This document shows positions 37,534-51,332 of a DNA stretch of 64,000 nucleotides, one piece after another. The stretch comes from Montifringilla adamsi (Eukaryota > Chordata > Aves > Passeriformes > Passeridae): NCBI GenBank assembly GCA_017590115.1, contig JAGGNK010008226.1, forward strand, positions 4,571,617 through 4,635,616. Reading direction: 5' to 3'. The position numbers and the translations under genes are program-made. Below the pieces are notes generated by a model. It saw only the letters and a program-made list of their open reading frames with translations. It was not told where the DNA came from and searched no databases. Each line of letters starts with the position of its first letter. Position 1 is the stretch's first letter.

Positions 37534-38460
37534 GTAGTTTCAAAATACATCCATTTGTTTCACAAATCTCTCTGATGGTCATCTTGGATTAACACATTTT
37601 TAAGAATTTTGCAGTCCAAGCCAAAGGTTTCATGCGCCACACCAGAAGTCAGACAACTGTGCTGCTTGAAGGGCATTGGTTTATTCTGCTACATATATGT
37701 TAAATCAATCCAAACTCTTAAATCACAAATATTTATTAAAATTTGCATTTTCTAACCCACATACCAATTCATGTCATGGCAGTTGATTAGGACCCACAAA
37801 ATAAGAGAATAACATTTCCTTTGTATTACAGAAACACTGCACATGAGGCTAAAACCCCATGCCAGTCATTTCTATTTAATCCAAACACAGTAAAAAGTGA
37901 GGGAAAAATGTGGCTGGCTACACCTTACTAGCATTATCTTCATTGTTTAAACATCTCGTACACTCAAGGATCACACTGGATTTAGAAAGATGCATTCTGA
38001 TGGCTCGAAGTGTTCATGAACTTAATTAGAAACAGAAACTTGTAAGATGTGTCTTTCCTAGAGAAGCTGCTACAAAGAACAGGGATGTCTGTCTTTTTCT
38101 TGGTTACAGAATTCATATTTATTACCTATAGCTGTGATAATAGTGGAAAGTTACTTCTTTAGAAGACTTTAGTTCGTGATCCATCAGAGTTTATTTAAAC
38201 CGTTTCCCAACTCTCTGAAGTACACAACACTATCTTAAAAAAAAATAAATTATAAGCAGCAGTTCTTGTAGAGCAAAGCAGCAATTTCTCCCAAATCAGA
38301 TGATTGCAGCGTTCTGAACAATTGGTTTAATGTTTTCCATCTGTGACAGTTTTGCGACCACATTTTCATCATCCCGAGAAGTTCAGTGCATTTATCCTTG
38401 TAAACATTAATCTGCATCACACCACCCTTATAAACATTAACATATCCTGGCCTTTGCATT

Positions 38461-38500
38461 AATCCCTCTGCCTACACCCAAATCCCTCTGCCTACATCCA
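38461..38500 (+). repeat. Tandem duplication, 20-bp unit x2
   Basis: AATCCCTCTGCCTACAYCCA occurs twice head to tail with one C/T difference. Confidence 0.93.
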
Positions 38501-40221
38501 TCCTACAGAGATACAGCCCTTTGCCAGGGACCTGAACTCTGAGACGTGACCAAATGGCAGCCACAGGACACAAATATGTGATTGTGGCTTTTCTGCTCAA
38601 AGGAGGAGGGGAACAAGACCAGTATCACACTGATACACTAAATTTTTAAAATATATTGTAAAAATAAATAGTCTCTGTACCGGATAGGAAAAAAAAGTCA
38701 ACAAAATACTTGTGTTCACATACACAATAAATATAAAAACTCTTTGATAACAAAGAGCACTAAAAGTTTTACATAAAATAAAATGTTTTAAAAACACAAT
38801 ACTAGAAATTATAGTTATTGCAATAGTTGTGACAAATTATTTTTCTAGTGGAAGCATTATGCACAAAAACATACATTTAAAACAGTTTTGTATAACTGCA
38901 CATGCCTTTAGATTTCTGGTTTTATTTAAGTTTTATTTACTAGAACTAATAACACTCAGTTGCCTGAAAGAAGCATTAAGATACATAATGCAATCACTAC
39001 TAAGAGGATCCAGAAGTTGTTAAATATTGGGATTTTTATTTGCATTTTACTACTCTAGCTTACTATGAGCAGCAGGAAAGATAAATATAAAGATGTATTT
39101 CTAAAGAAACAGTTTTTTCAGCTATAAGCTTTAAAAATCTGGTAAAAACATGTAATAAACGTTGTAAGATTAATACAGAGAAAGACTGGAAACCTGAAGT
39201 AATTTTCTTTAGTTCAGTAACTCAAAAATGAATGATCTGCTATGAACTCAGAAGGTATTACATGGAATGGGCTTTTATAGAGTGACTCTTGTGAGTGTGG
39301 AGTGAGGATTTTCTGACCTCTCCATAGCTTTGTGTGGTGTTCCAGGACTTTTTCCCGAGAAGGGGAGCTCAGGCACTGATTTTAATGTTGGCTTGGGTTT
39401 AAGTTTTGTTTTATTCTGATTGTTAAGGCTTGCATGTGAACACAAGGCAATTTCAAAAGCTTTTTGGATGTCAACATCTGTCCTGTGTGCAGCCACAGCC
39501 TGAGCACTGGGAAGCACAGAAGAGACAAATCCTCTCCTCTGGATTCCGCTGCCTATCGTCACTCTGGCTCACACCAGCTGGACACAGCCTAAACCCTGAG
39601 TTTGCTAAAGACTTCCACTCTGATGGAAGAAAAAAGGTCTTCAGTGCTGTGCAGAGGTGGCAGATGCAAAGTCTGGTCCGCAGCAAGGAGTGGGAGGTGG
39701 TTGCTGAATCATTTGGCTTTGGAATCTCTTTAGATGGTGTATCCAAATAACAGCCTCCCTTCACACCCCTACAAATACCTCAAGTTTGAATCCTACCATC
39801 ACTTATTTCTTGCTCTTGTCAAGCCCTTCTTCTCACTGTTCTACCCGTATGAACCACTGCAAAATTCTTCCCATCTTCTATCCATGTCTCTGCCAGCACA
39901 CACACCCTGATCACATCAGAAATCCTCACTTCTAAAGCTTCCCTTACTCTGCTTCACTCCATCTTCATTCCTAGCACCTGCAGGCAGCAATCTGCCTGCA
40001 GTTCCACCGCTGACTATAGCACCTTATCCCAGACAAATTTATGCTTTGAAGGAAACTGCTGTATGTCTCTCCATTTTCTTAATTTCTTCTACAACTCTCA
40101 CACTGCAAAAGATTTCTCCATAAGCTCTGAAAGACAACTAAGAAACTTCCTTAGGTCCCTCTCTTTGAAACTCTCCTTCACTGCGATGTTTACAAAAAGG
40201 CCAGTTCAGTCTAATACTATT

Positions 40222-40239
40222 TAGTCTATTAATAGACTA
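40222..40239. repeat. Perfect 18-bp palindrome
   Basis: TAGTCTATTAATAGACTA is its own reverse complement. Flanking TTTAGTCTA words repeat nearby (about 40243-40253), so it may have arisen by local duplication. Confidence 0.9.
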
Positions 40240-41229
40240 TAATTTAGTCTACTATCACAATTGACCAGGAAACCCAGAAGTGCCTCTCTCTGCCTTTATC
40301 CCACCCTTCTGCATCCATCATGGTTTGTGTTAACCATACCCTCTGGAGCAAAGAGTGTCTTGTCTCCAAGAACACACAAAGGCAGAGGAGCCTGTGTTAT
40401 GCCTTTGTTATGTGCAGTTTTTGTTCTAATGTGCTGAAGAAAATACTTTCAATTTAATTAATGTATTCCATTTGGTGTCATTTTGATTTCACTCTATTAT
40501 TAGATCTGCAGGAAGTTCAACAGATGTGTATTAGCTTAGCCAATTTATCAACTTCAGCAAATGAAATGGTTAAGGCAGAAAAAGCGCTGAAGTCCTTTTG
40601 AAGTGCAGCTCTCAGAGCTCTGCTCACAGAGTTTCTGCAGACACAGGAAGGTGGGAAGCAGCTTCCACCACAGGGATTGCTGTGGGCCATGCCTAAAAAT
40701 TTGGATAAAACTTTTTCACCTGGATAACAGCCCCATGTTTACCCTGGCTCCACCAAGTACACCCCACATGATGTGACACAGTCCTGTAACTATGAAGGCT
40801 TTGAAGCCACTACTCTCAGACTGGGATTGTATCTGCCCTAATCTGAAGTTGCTTTTTAAATTTCTTGACAGTCCAGCACTGATGGGAAGAAAGATTTGAA
40901 GTTTCCCACTAATTTAATTACCATCCCAGAAGTAGATCTTTTACTCCATTGAGAGATTTTCCCCAGACTTCTTCCAGGAGCAACAAACTGAAAATCTCAA
41001 CAGATATTAGAAAGAGAGAGAACATGACACTGAGTTAGTCTAGAAAGTGGAAGGACAAAAATATTTCCAGGATACCAATAAATGATTTATAATTCTTTCC
41101 ACACTGCTCTTGTTTCATGGGTAAAGCTGTTAGGGAAGACACCAATGAAATAAAACCCTTAGGAGCAGTTTTGGGAGGAAGTCAATGGGTGTGGTAGGCA
41201 GACCATGGCCAGGATTACTTCAGCAAATG

Positions 41230-41500
41230 CTGTCATGTGACTGACCTGCTCATTAGTTTGATGTGTTATCAAAGTCACTGACAGCAGAGCAATGTTTAAT
41301 TAATTCTTTCTTTAGCCTATCTCCATCTGCACTCACAGCTGATGGCCATTAAATGAAGTTCTGCATTATCTCCATTTCCAGATTGCATCAGTATCCAAAC
41401 CCTCCATTAGTGCACCACCTCACAAACTACTCACTTAGTTCTAAATAAATGCCTAGCTACTGGTTATTAATATCAGAATCTCCATAAATCTCTCTCATTT
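41230..41500. promoter_or_regulatory. Candidate conserved intronic element
   Basis: A non-repetitive AT-rich block containing TAATTAAT, a GATA-like TTATCA in GTGTTATCAAAG, and two E-box-like words (CATCTG, CAGCTG) within 15 bp near 41327-41342. A regulatory role is inferred from motif density only. Confidence 0.3.
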
Positions 41501-42657
41501 ATAAGATGATGCCAGGTCTGCTAAATTTTTCAAAGTGAACAGATCAAAAGTGAAGAACCTGTTCCAAGGCACGAGTTATATAAATTGATACTTTCTTATG
41601 CTTTAAAATAAAAATCCACTTTTCATGAGTATCTTTTAATTTTTATTCCAGAAAAGTAAAAGTAAATCTTGTTTAAGAAGGAGCTCTGCAATGCATGCAT
41701 ACCAATACTCAAAAATCCTTTTCATATTACAGAGGCCTGAAAGATCAAAGCATACAACACACTCTCCTGAACCTGCAATTGGTAAATTTATTATGTAAAT
41801 TGTTATGGTTTTTTTTTTTAAAGGAGGGAAAAAATTCAGAAAATGTTGAACACATGAATTATGTCTCATACAAATTATTATGAGACAATATTTCCCAAAT
41901 TTTCTGCCATTACAGACAGCAATAGAAGATGACCATTGCCAGTGACTGCTTCACTGCCCCAGGCAGCAGTGAAAGTCACACCATTTCTCCCAGTTGTTTA
42001 CTGGCTTTGGTTATTGCCCTGGGTTTCAATGCTGGAAGATAAATCATGCCCCACTTAACAAACATAATTACAGACAGTGCCACAGAAAGCTGATTCAAGA
42101 GGAATAAAGCACACGATCATTTGTATTGCTCTTTTAAAAATTCACTGTAACTTCATTAAACTCGTATTAGTGACTGTTGGAGAGAGTAAAGAGTGAGGAA
42201 GGCAACTGATTTCACTGGTGAGAAATGGCTTCCTCTGAGCAGCAACCCAAACCCCCAAAGCCCACGAGCTCCCAGCAGGCCCAGAGCATCTCAACGTGCA
42301 GCTATGTTTTAATTTCCTTAAACCACAGGACACAAGTCCCAGCTCCAGCAGTGTCTGGAGTGAGATATTCTGTGCTGATAATGATGCAAAGCTTTGTTTC
42401 CCGTGGTTTCCAAACGCCTGCAATGCCACAGGGATTTCACACCATCCACAAGATGCTGCCCCTCTGCTGCCACAGGGTTATTAACACCTTCACAGGCACC
42501 AGTTCAGCACTCTCCCCTTTCTGAACACCAAAAGTATCCCAAACACCACTGGCTGCCAAAATCATTCCCTTCTTCCTCCTAATTTTGTAATTTTTTCCCC
42601 AATTTCCCCCCACCAATCTAACAATGATGGATTTATTTGAACCTTGCTATTGTAGTT

Positions 42658-42679
42658 CTTATAATTATTATTATTATTA
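42658..42679 (+). repeat. (ATT)n microsatellite, short
   Basis: About six ATT units within the last ATE1 intron. Confidence 0.85.
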
Positions 42680-43696
42680 GTGTTTCCATTGAGCAACCAA
42701 GTAACAGGCAGAGGGTGAGGAAAAGCAAGGAACTCAACAGCATTTCCAGAACTTCACATCCTGCTTAAGCAGTCTTCAAATTCCTTTAATTTATCCACAT
42801 CCTGCCTTTTGAAACAGTTAACTGCCTAGGGAATCCTACTAAACTACAGTAAAAAGCATAAGGACCAAAGAGAAAAAAAAAAAGGTAAAAAGAGTAAAAA
42901 GAAAAAATGTAAAAAGAAAGAAGTAGCTGCTGAAGACTGCTGGGACTCAGACAGGTAAATCTGTGTTCTGGTGTCTAGAAAAAGACCACAGTGTTACGTG
43001 CTCTTGAGCTGAATAATGCCACATATCTCTGAAAAACATCACAGCCACACTCAATTGTTACTCACAGGAGAAAAAAAAATTTAAAAGAGGACATTCAACA
43101 AGTTGCAATTAATAACAAAAGTTAAGTTATTCCCTTTCCCCCAAGCACCCCACCAAGCATGGTCTAACACAGCTCCCTTGGGGCTTGCCACTGGCCCAGA
43201 GAGTCAGTAACTAAAGCAAATTAATGTCTTTTTTCCATTTGATTGCCTTGTTTTCCAGTAGCATCACTATTGTGCTCTGGTCAGTAACAATTTCAACCAG
43301 TCAGTGCTGGTAAATCACTCAGTACCTGCTGTACACAATGTGTAAAAACGATGTCACATTACACCAAGATGTTTAAGGTGCTTCTGCTGTTTACTGTGTC
43401 CTTCACATCCACATCAATTAAACTGAATGTTTAATTGATTGTGAAACTAAATCTGCCACTCTGTTTCTTAACAAAAGTACCTGATGCCTTTAAGCTTCCC
43501 CAGTCTTTCCACTTCCCTGTATTGATTCCAATTTAATTCCTTTATGCATTCATCCAACAGGAATGCAAGTGAGGAACAATTATTTTATCGGTTTTGTTCA
43601 TGCCCAGGATAGCAAATATAATTTGAAAATAATCTCAAAGGCAGCAATATGTGTTAATTTTAAACCACTTATAGTCTACAGGACAGAATATACTTA

Positions 43697-44026
<330 letters not shown>

Positions 44027-47000
44027 TCAGTTGCACAAGAACTTTGGCTACAACCTGATTTTCCAAAGAGCAAGAATAGTTTTTAATCTAATCTACACCA
44101 AATGAGGGTTCAGTGAAATCACAGGCTTTAGTCATTTCAGCACCATCTCAGGAGCACAAACTCAACCTTGGCACGTGATGAAAATGTAAAATTAACATAA
44201 CACTCTTCCATGATATCCAAGATGAACTAGGAAAGTTTTGGCTTTGCTTACTGGAACTCTGTATTTAAGTTATCCTCTGGAGTTCTGCTGAGCTGGGGCC
44301 AACACTAAAAAACTCAGCACCTCCAAAAGCAGCTCATCTCAAGTGTTGGTAATTCTAGCAAATAATGGAGACCAAAACGAAAAAAAAATCTAATGGAAAA
44401 ACCCCACTGAACAGTAAGCAGGACACTGTTTTTATTACATTAGTGATGGAGCATTTATTTCATTGCTACTTAAATAGTAACACTTTAATTCATGGAGCTT
44501 TTCCTGGATTAGCTTACAGGTAATGATTAGTGAAATTCTACTATTTTTTGGTTGATTTATTAAGAAGATATTCTTTGCAGACATTCCCAGAAACTAAACA
44601 GCCTTAATTATTTTCTCTCCAGCTACACAGAAAATCACCACCTCAGCAATAATAACCTCCTCTAATCAGATCTTCATTTGATTTAAAATAAGATTATTCA
44701 GTGGCCTATAACTTAAGTCAAAATTCTATCTTTGAGGCATTACTCATGCAATCCATACACTCTCAACATTCAGAGCCATATGGTGGCAATAGCAAATGAA
44801 TTTTTCGCTTGCGAACTCATCACACATCTCAGCTTGAAAAACAGCCATACAGTAAAGGGAATGAAAAGATTTAAGTATACAAATTAAAAATTAAAAGACT
44901 GGGTATTATAAGAAGTCACCCTGCAGTTGATGCCATTAAGAGTTCTTCACATCAATTACATTAAATGGATAATTAAGATTATCATCTTGAGATGAAGTTG
45001 ATTTAAAAGAAAGCCTTCCATGAAGCTGAGCAAGGTTTTGGAAGGGACAGCCCAAAGTTCCTGTGGCTGCAGCCTGGAGGTGAAGACATTTAGGGACACC
45101 CTTAGGCAGTAACACCCAGCTCTGGAGAATGAGAACCACCAGAAATTCCCAGTTCTTTTTGTACTCTTACTGTTCGACTCTTCATGATATTTAAAGAACA
45201 ATTAACTTTTAAAAAATATTTCCCACCAACAGTAAATTGTTCACTAGGAAATACAAGAATTATCTGTGATAAAAACTCATCATTGTGCAAAAAAGATAAA
45301 AATAACCAAGCTTCATGCTGAGCCTTGTCAAATACCTGAGGTAGATTTCTGAAAATGTCTGTCTGACTGATTATCTCATTTGCAAAACATCCAGAACTGA
45401 TTTGTAACTACTACTGTTGGTTTTATTGGGTTTTTTTTTTAATTAAAGGCAAATTTTTATATTAAATTAAAACAATATTCCTCCAATTCCACCCAGAAAC
45501 TTAAACCTCAAGGCCCTAGAAAATCCTCTAAAGCCAGAGAATGGAAGTGACATTTTTAAATAAACCACTTTGAAATGTTATGCTCTCTAAACAGAAATAG
45601 TTGAAAGCTATGTGAAGGTAGTGCTTAAAGAACTTTTAATCATCATTACCCAGATGAAACAGTTTAAGGACTTGGGGAAAAAATATGCCTTTTCAGTCAT
45701 ATTTTTAAAAAATTAGAACATAATTACTTGTTGATTTAAAGGCATTTTCTCAACTAGCCAAGAAGGCAGAAATAGCCAAGGAACTGTCTTTCAGAGCTGT
45801 TGCTTGAACACAGAAAATACAAGTGGCAAATTAATCTTTCCTAGTAGCATGAATTTAACTCATGGCTCTAACAAAAGACAGCCCAGGCACTCAGTTTCCC
45901 TAGAAGATCCTGCTCCCACAAATTTATCACATTTGTGGATCCCACACATGAAAACCACTATGCAGCCCTATTCTAGATTTCCCACTTAATTCTGTAACAT
46001 TACAGTCCATCATAAAATGGGATGTATAAAATTAACTTCATTGCAGTATTACTGGTTTGGTTATAATTTAAAAAACCCCTTCTTTAGCACTGAGCAGCAT
46101 AGTAATATGAAAAATTGATTATCCAACCCATCATTGTAGAGTCAATATTTATTTTGGGCATCAAAAGACCATAATTTGGAGAGGAAAGGGAAAAAATAGT
46201 TCTGAGTTGACTTCCTTTAGATGTTTTCTTACCCCAAAATTTAGGAGCTTGTTAATGAACTTCCCTGGAGGCACAGGAGGCTGTGGGGATGACACATCAC
46301 TGACCCAGGACACTCCATGCAATCAGAGACAAAAATGAAAGAAGCCCTTGAGTCTCTTTGATACCCTCCCTCCCCAGAAGTGTTTCCGAACACACCAGAA
46401 GAAGAGAGCTCTCCTGTAAAGATGTTTTATTTACTCTGCTGCTCAAACCCACATCCCATGAGTCACCCCACAGAGGAAGGGGAACCCAGGACATGCCCAG
46501 GTGAATTCCCAAAGAACAGCGTTTGCACTGTGTCTATACTGAGAGAATTAAAAAGGGAACCCACAGGACTTCATTCAATCAAATGAAATTATTTCTGAGG
46601 GGTTTTGCCTCCCCCCACCCTTTTTCCATAAGCACTTACTCTCTATTTACTTTCTTCAGAATATTTAAAACCTCATATTTGCTTATATTTAAAGTCAATA
46701 TATTTATTTATTTGAAAATAAACCACTACGAACAAATCCACCTCCTACCTTTTTCCTCTTTCCCTTTATTCCTGGACTGCAAAACCACCTAAACCTGAAA
46801 ACCCACACAGATTCTGCCTCATGTACATGAGCATCTGTACTTCAAGAAAAATGTTCCAATTTCATTACTCATTCTGAAATGATTACATCATCTAAATAAA
46901 TTGCCTTTCAGCATGCTATTTATTTTCCTTCTTATTCTTAATATTGATTTGCAGCATACACCCAACATAAATCCAAAACAGAAAGGGATCTCCTAAAAGG

Positions 47001-47442
47001 AAGTGCTACAAAGGGATTTATCACAGTAGAACTTAATCAGATTTGCAAAACTGATTTTGAAAATCATTTCTCTTTGGCTTCAGATGAAATCAGCATTCAT
47101 TTCAGAAGTGATTCTGTCTACGGTAAGAGTTCACAACTGAAAACATTTTGCTTTCTTTTATCTCATTATATACAAACTCTTGCACAGTAGAACTGTTTAA
47201 GTTGTCCAGACCATCTTGGGAATATTTAACTACAAGACTTTCAACAAAAAGTATCCTCTTACAGACCATCCCCAAGCACTTGTCTCAGGTTTCAGCTTCT
47301 CAAACCCAATACCACCTGCAGATGAAATGAACTCTGTCAATACAAAACAACTGCTCATATTTCTCTCTCTGCATCTACATTTTGCCAAGAAATATCCAAG
47401 ACACAAAATCTGCTTTTTTGAAATGGTTTTGGAATTTAAAAA

Positions 47443-47515
47443 CTCCTGGTCTAGTGGAAGGTGATGGGAGTGGAGGATCTCCAAGGTCCTTTCCAATCCA
47501 AACCATTCTGTGCTA
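47443..47515 (+). mobile_element. CR1 LINE 3' tail
   Basis: TAGTGGAAGGTGATGGGAGT then CAAGGTCCTTTCCAATCCAA and ACCATTCTGTG match the CR1 3' terminus in sense orientation. Heavily truncated. Confidence 0.85.
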
Positions 47516-47705
47516 TCTCCATCAGACTGAAGAGAATTAAATTCTTTACAGCACTGTGAGGTGAGGTATTCCATATCTTTAACCATCCTGGTTAACCTGT
47601 CCTTTTCCCAATTTTGCTTTTTCTTCTTTGAAACAGGGGAAAGAGCCACAGGGGGAAACCATTTAAATTGCATTGTTCAATGAGCATAACAACCCAATGC
47701 ATAAC

Positions 47706-47760
47706 AAAGGTACAAATTAGATTAAAGGTACAAATTAGATTAAAGGTACAAAAAGATTAG
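47706..47760 (+). repeat. Tandem repeat, 18-bp unit, two full copies plus a partial
   Basis: AAAGGTACAAATTAGATT occurs at 47706-47723 and 47724-47741, followed by a third diverged copy beginning AAAGGTACA. Confidence 0.93.
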
Positions 47761-48576
47761 ATAAGCATACAAAAAGATAAATATCTGACTAATCTATCAA
47801 ATGGCTTGGCTAAAAAGCAATTCTGAAAATTAGTATGGCTAAGAAATTCCTGAGCACAGGGTTCCTTCTACCAAGTCAACTCACTGCAACATAAATGTGA
47901 CTGGTTTTTAATAAAAAATACCTGCAAGATGTTTTATTGTCACTAATATTTGTGACATTTTTCTTCCTATATAATATAAAAGAGACAATCTTCAAGGTAC
48001 TTTCCCTTATACAATTAGACATGCTACATTTTAATTGGAAGCTTCTGGAAAGAAATTTTACAGAGGGACTGCCAAGCCTAAATTAATACTTCACACCATG
48101 ATAGTTTTTGTTTTACAGTTTTCAAATTACAATCAGCCAGAACTTCTCTGAACTTTTGTTCCACAGGAAGGGCAAAGGTTTTAATGAGACTTAGTCTGGA
48201 GATTACTTTTTAAATATTTTGCAAAATCTGAGGGATTTGGTAAGCGCTTGAGATGAAAAACACCAGCAGAGTTTGTTTTTCTAGTCTAAGTAAAACTTAA
48301 AATGTAAAACTACCAAGAAAGACAATAGTCTCAAAAATTAAGGTCAAGCACCAGTAGCACTGAAAAAACAAAATAGGAAGGTTAAACTCACATTTAATTC
48401 CTTTACCAGGTACAGTTTACATCTGTATTCTATTTTTTCACAATAAAGCCATTGATCTTTTATTAAAAGTGAATTAAGACTGCCTTCATCTCCATTTCCA
48501 GCCAGCTGCCTAAGAAGAAATGCTCTGGCTACACAAACAAAGCAACCCCAAATTATGAACAGCAACCCCTTAGATC

Positions 48577-48840
48577 TGGGCAGCGCTGCCCACCACGGAT
48601 TTATGGAATTCAGCCCTTCCCTGAAAGCCAAGCCCTGTGCAGAGTGCACAGACAGAGTGCTCCCTGATTTCATTCCACAAACAGAAATCGAGTTTATGGA
48701 TCCCCGGGAGAGCCCTTGGCTGGTAACTCGACCTGCTGCGTTCTCCCAGGTGGGCTGTGCCAGCCCGGACCAAGAGCTGCACATCCCAACCCCTCTGTGC
48801 TTCCAGCCTCTCTCTCACGTGGCATCCAGCTGGGTGAGGC
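48577..48840. other. GC/CpG-rich patch with 16-bp palindrome
   Basis: The patch opens with TGGGCAGCGCTGCCCA, a perfect palindrome at 48577-48592, and carries CpGs in ATCGAG, CCCCGGG, ACTCGACC, CTGCGTTC, CCCGGACC and TCACGTGG. Frames are open on both strands (48555-48962 plus; 48344-48784 and 48570-48818 minus), best explained by composition. It could be a degraded transposon, a regulatory element or an unrecognised exon. Confidence 0.4.
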
Positions 48841-49591
48841 CTAAAAGACTTCAGAAAAACAACAAAATCCCCCGCCCTTGCCCCAAAACTACCTCCACAA
48901 ATTCACTCCCACCTCGTAGTCACCGTTTTAAACATCTTTTTAAACAAACAAAAACCCCGTAAGCAATAGGCACAGAATGAGTCAAGCAGCTGTTTATCCA
49001 GGAGAGATGGCTGGAGACTTCACCTTTATCATCAAAAAGTACTGAGCTTACAAGAAAAGCTACCCCAAAGAGGAGTTATCACATTGGATAACTCAATTAA
49101 CAAGTTGGATCTCACCAGGCTGCCTGAAACTCCAGTGCCAGCTTCAAACAAGCAGAGTTTCTCCAAACTGCAAACTTTGAAATAATTATGGACTGCACAT
49201 TTTTAGGATCCCAGAGGTGCATTCTTGAGAGCTTAGCCACCTTTCTGTTTCATTAAAGAATAATGTGTTGTAATCCTTAAAAGATGTTACGAATAATAGC
49301 CAGAATTTATTTTGCAGCTCACAGAACTCGAGCAGGTGAAGTGCCAGTCTCTGCTCTTCAGAAATATGTATTCATTCTCATTTAGCTACATCAGCACAAA
49401 ATCTGTGTAATGGGAATTTTACAGGCAGCCAGGGAGCTGTAAGGTGCTTCCCAAAGCACCTCAAACATGGAAACTCAGAGCAAACACCCACCTTCTCACA
49501 TATTCTTTGGAATATGAAATTCCAATGTAAACCTCCAAATTCCTGTAAGTGAAATGCAAATATAATTTGATGTTGTATTTCCAACAGAAAT

Positions 49592-49650
49592 ATGGAATCA
49601 CAGAATGGTTTGGGCTGGAAAGGACCTTTAAGGCCATCTACTTCAAACAT
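49592..49650 (-). mobile_element. CR1 LINE 3' tail
   Basis: ATGGAATCACAGAATGGTTT then GGGCTGGAAAGGACCTTTAA and GGCCATCTACTTCAAAC is the reverse complement of the CR1 3' terminus. Confidence 0.92.
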
Positions 49651-50639
49651 TTATCTACATCAATTAATTAAATCACTATTACTTTTAATTGTCTTTCTAA
49701 ATGTTCCTCAATGATGTTCAAACTGACAAAGCACATTTGTAAATAGTTTGCCAACTTGCACCTCTTTTTTGTTTATTTCCAAGTCCATGCAATGAATTAA
49801 GAGAAATAACTGATGATAAACCCAAAGCGAAAATAGTTCTGACATTTGTTTCTACATGTCAAACAAAATAATTTCCTACAATTATTGACTATATATTCAT
49901 ACTTGGCTGTACCTCACTAAACATTAAAAAAAATAGCATTTCAGAAGGTTTTCATAGTGTCCTCCAGGTAAACAGAATATTTCAGGTAAGTGTAAAACAG
50001 ATTAAGATAATGAGTGAAAGTCAAAAAGGAAGGCAGCCAAGTTTCACATTCAGCATCCTACAATTATCATGTAATTATTTGGCTATTAACTACCTACAAT
50101 GCTCTTAACCCACCACAAAAGTGGAATAAAATTAAGTTTATCTTAGATTTCCCTGAGATTGACGGTAAATCTCAGCACTTTATTTGCCTAAGGTGCTCTG
50201 CAAAGAAGTACTTTTAAAGAAATGCTCCCCCTTCCCCTCAAAACACCTTCAGAAACTTTTAGTGTTTCTTTGTTTTCCCAACATGTGCTACTCCTGAACT
50301 GGATTTTGCTATCTTCATAGCTTAGTGTCCATTTCAAATAGCCGCTTTCCCCTTGTCCTCTTTCCTAGAAATTATCTGAATTATTGAACACTTTCAGGCT
50401 TGTTTCTGATACTGGAAACAGCCAACAGGTGTCTGAAAAGGCTCATGGGCTGCGAGAGAAAAAACTGCTTTCCACTGAGGCAAAACGGGAACAGCTGGGA
50501 CAGCTTTTGATTTATTTATTTTTTTTTCCCCCTTTAGTCTCTCAGTCTGTGCAGCTCTTCTTCCTCCTTTTTTATGCCAATATTATCTTTCCCTCCACTC
50601 ACTGAGTAGAACAGGCCAAGGGAGGCTCTGGGTGTTTAT

Positions 50640-50840
50640 GTTGAGCTCCAAGCTCCGACCTGAGGCACGTTAATATTCAAACACTCCATCCACGGCATCC
50701 AAGAAGCCAACAAAGTGCTGCCTGAGATAAAGCACATCCATGCCCACACTCCAACAGCTCTCCTCTCTAACACCACTGTATTAATCAATGAGATAATTCT
50801 GGTTTCAAGTTGTAAAGTGAGCAGTAATTAGCATGGTCGA
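50640..50840. promoter_or_regulatory. Candidate conserved intronic element
   Basis: Unique sequence with GTTAATATTCAAAC, ATTAATCAATGAG and GTAATTAGC words of homeobox/PBX type. Low-confidence call without alignment. Confidence 0.25.
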
Positions 50841-51311
50841 GAGCCTTAGAGAGGGCTGCTGCTTCATCTCTTCCTTATCAGCTTGGGATGCACTGCCCAG
50901 AGCTGGAGATAAGACACAGCTCTGGGCATCCTCTCACAGCCACTTTCCCGCCCTGCTCTCTCCTCCAAGACTCCTTGCTAAGAGTTCGTCCTTTGTCATT
51001 TATAAAGAGCAGTAAAGTGAGAGTTTTGCCTTTGTTCTAAGCAACTAAAGCCACTCTCTTAAAAGTCACAGCATCAAAGGCACTGTGCCTGGAATAAATG
51101 GAGTGATAAGGCTTGCACAAAAGAGGAAAAAAAAATCTGTATGTTCAGGAATTACAGCATGAAAATTTGATGACTAGATAGACACATCCATATTTACATG
51201 AATACTTATGAAAATTTAATTTAAAGATTGTCAATCGTTTATATTCCTGTTCTTTGCACTTAGGGATTTACTCAAACCACTGGGTGTCCAGGTACAGTAA
51301 CATTTCTTAGA

Positions 51312-51332
51312 CACAGATATTAAATATCTGTG
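51312..51332. repeat. Inverted repeat, 10-bp arms, 1-nt centre
   Basis: The arms CACAGATATT and AATATCTGTG flank a single A. It is perfect over 10 bp per side. Confidence 0.9.

Noticed and set aside
44129..44160. TTCAGCACC half-site resembling a REST/RE1 element
   Set aside because: The second half-site does not match, so the full element is absent.
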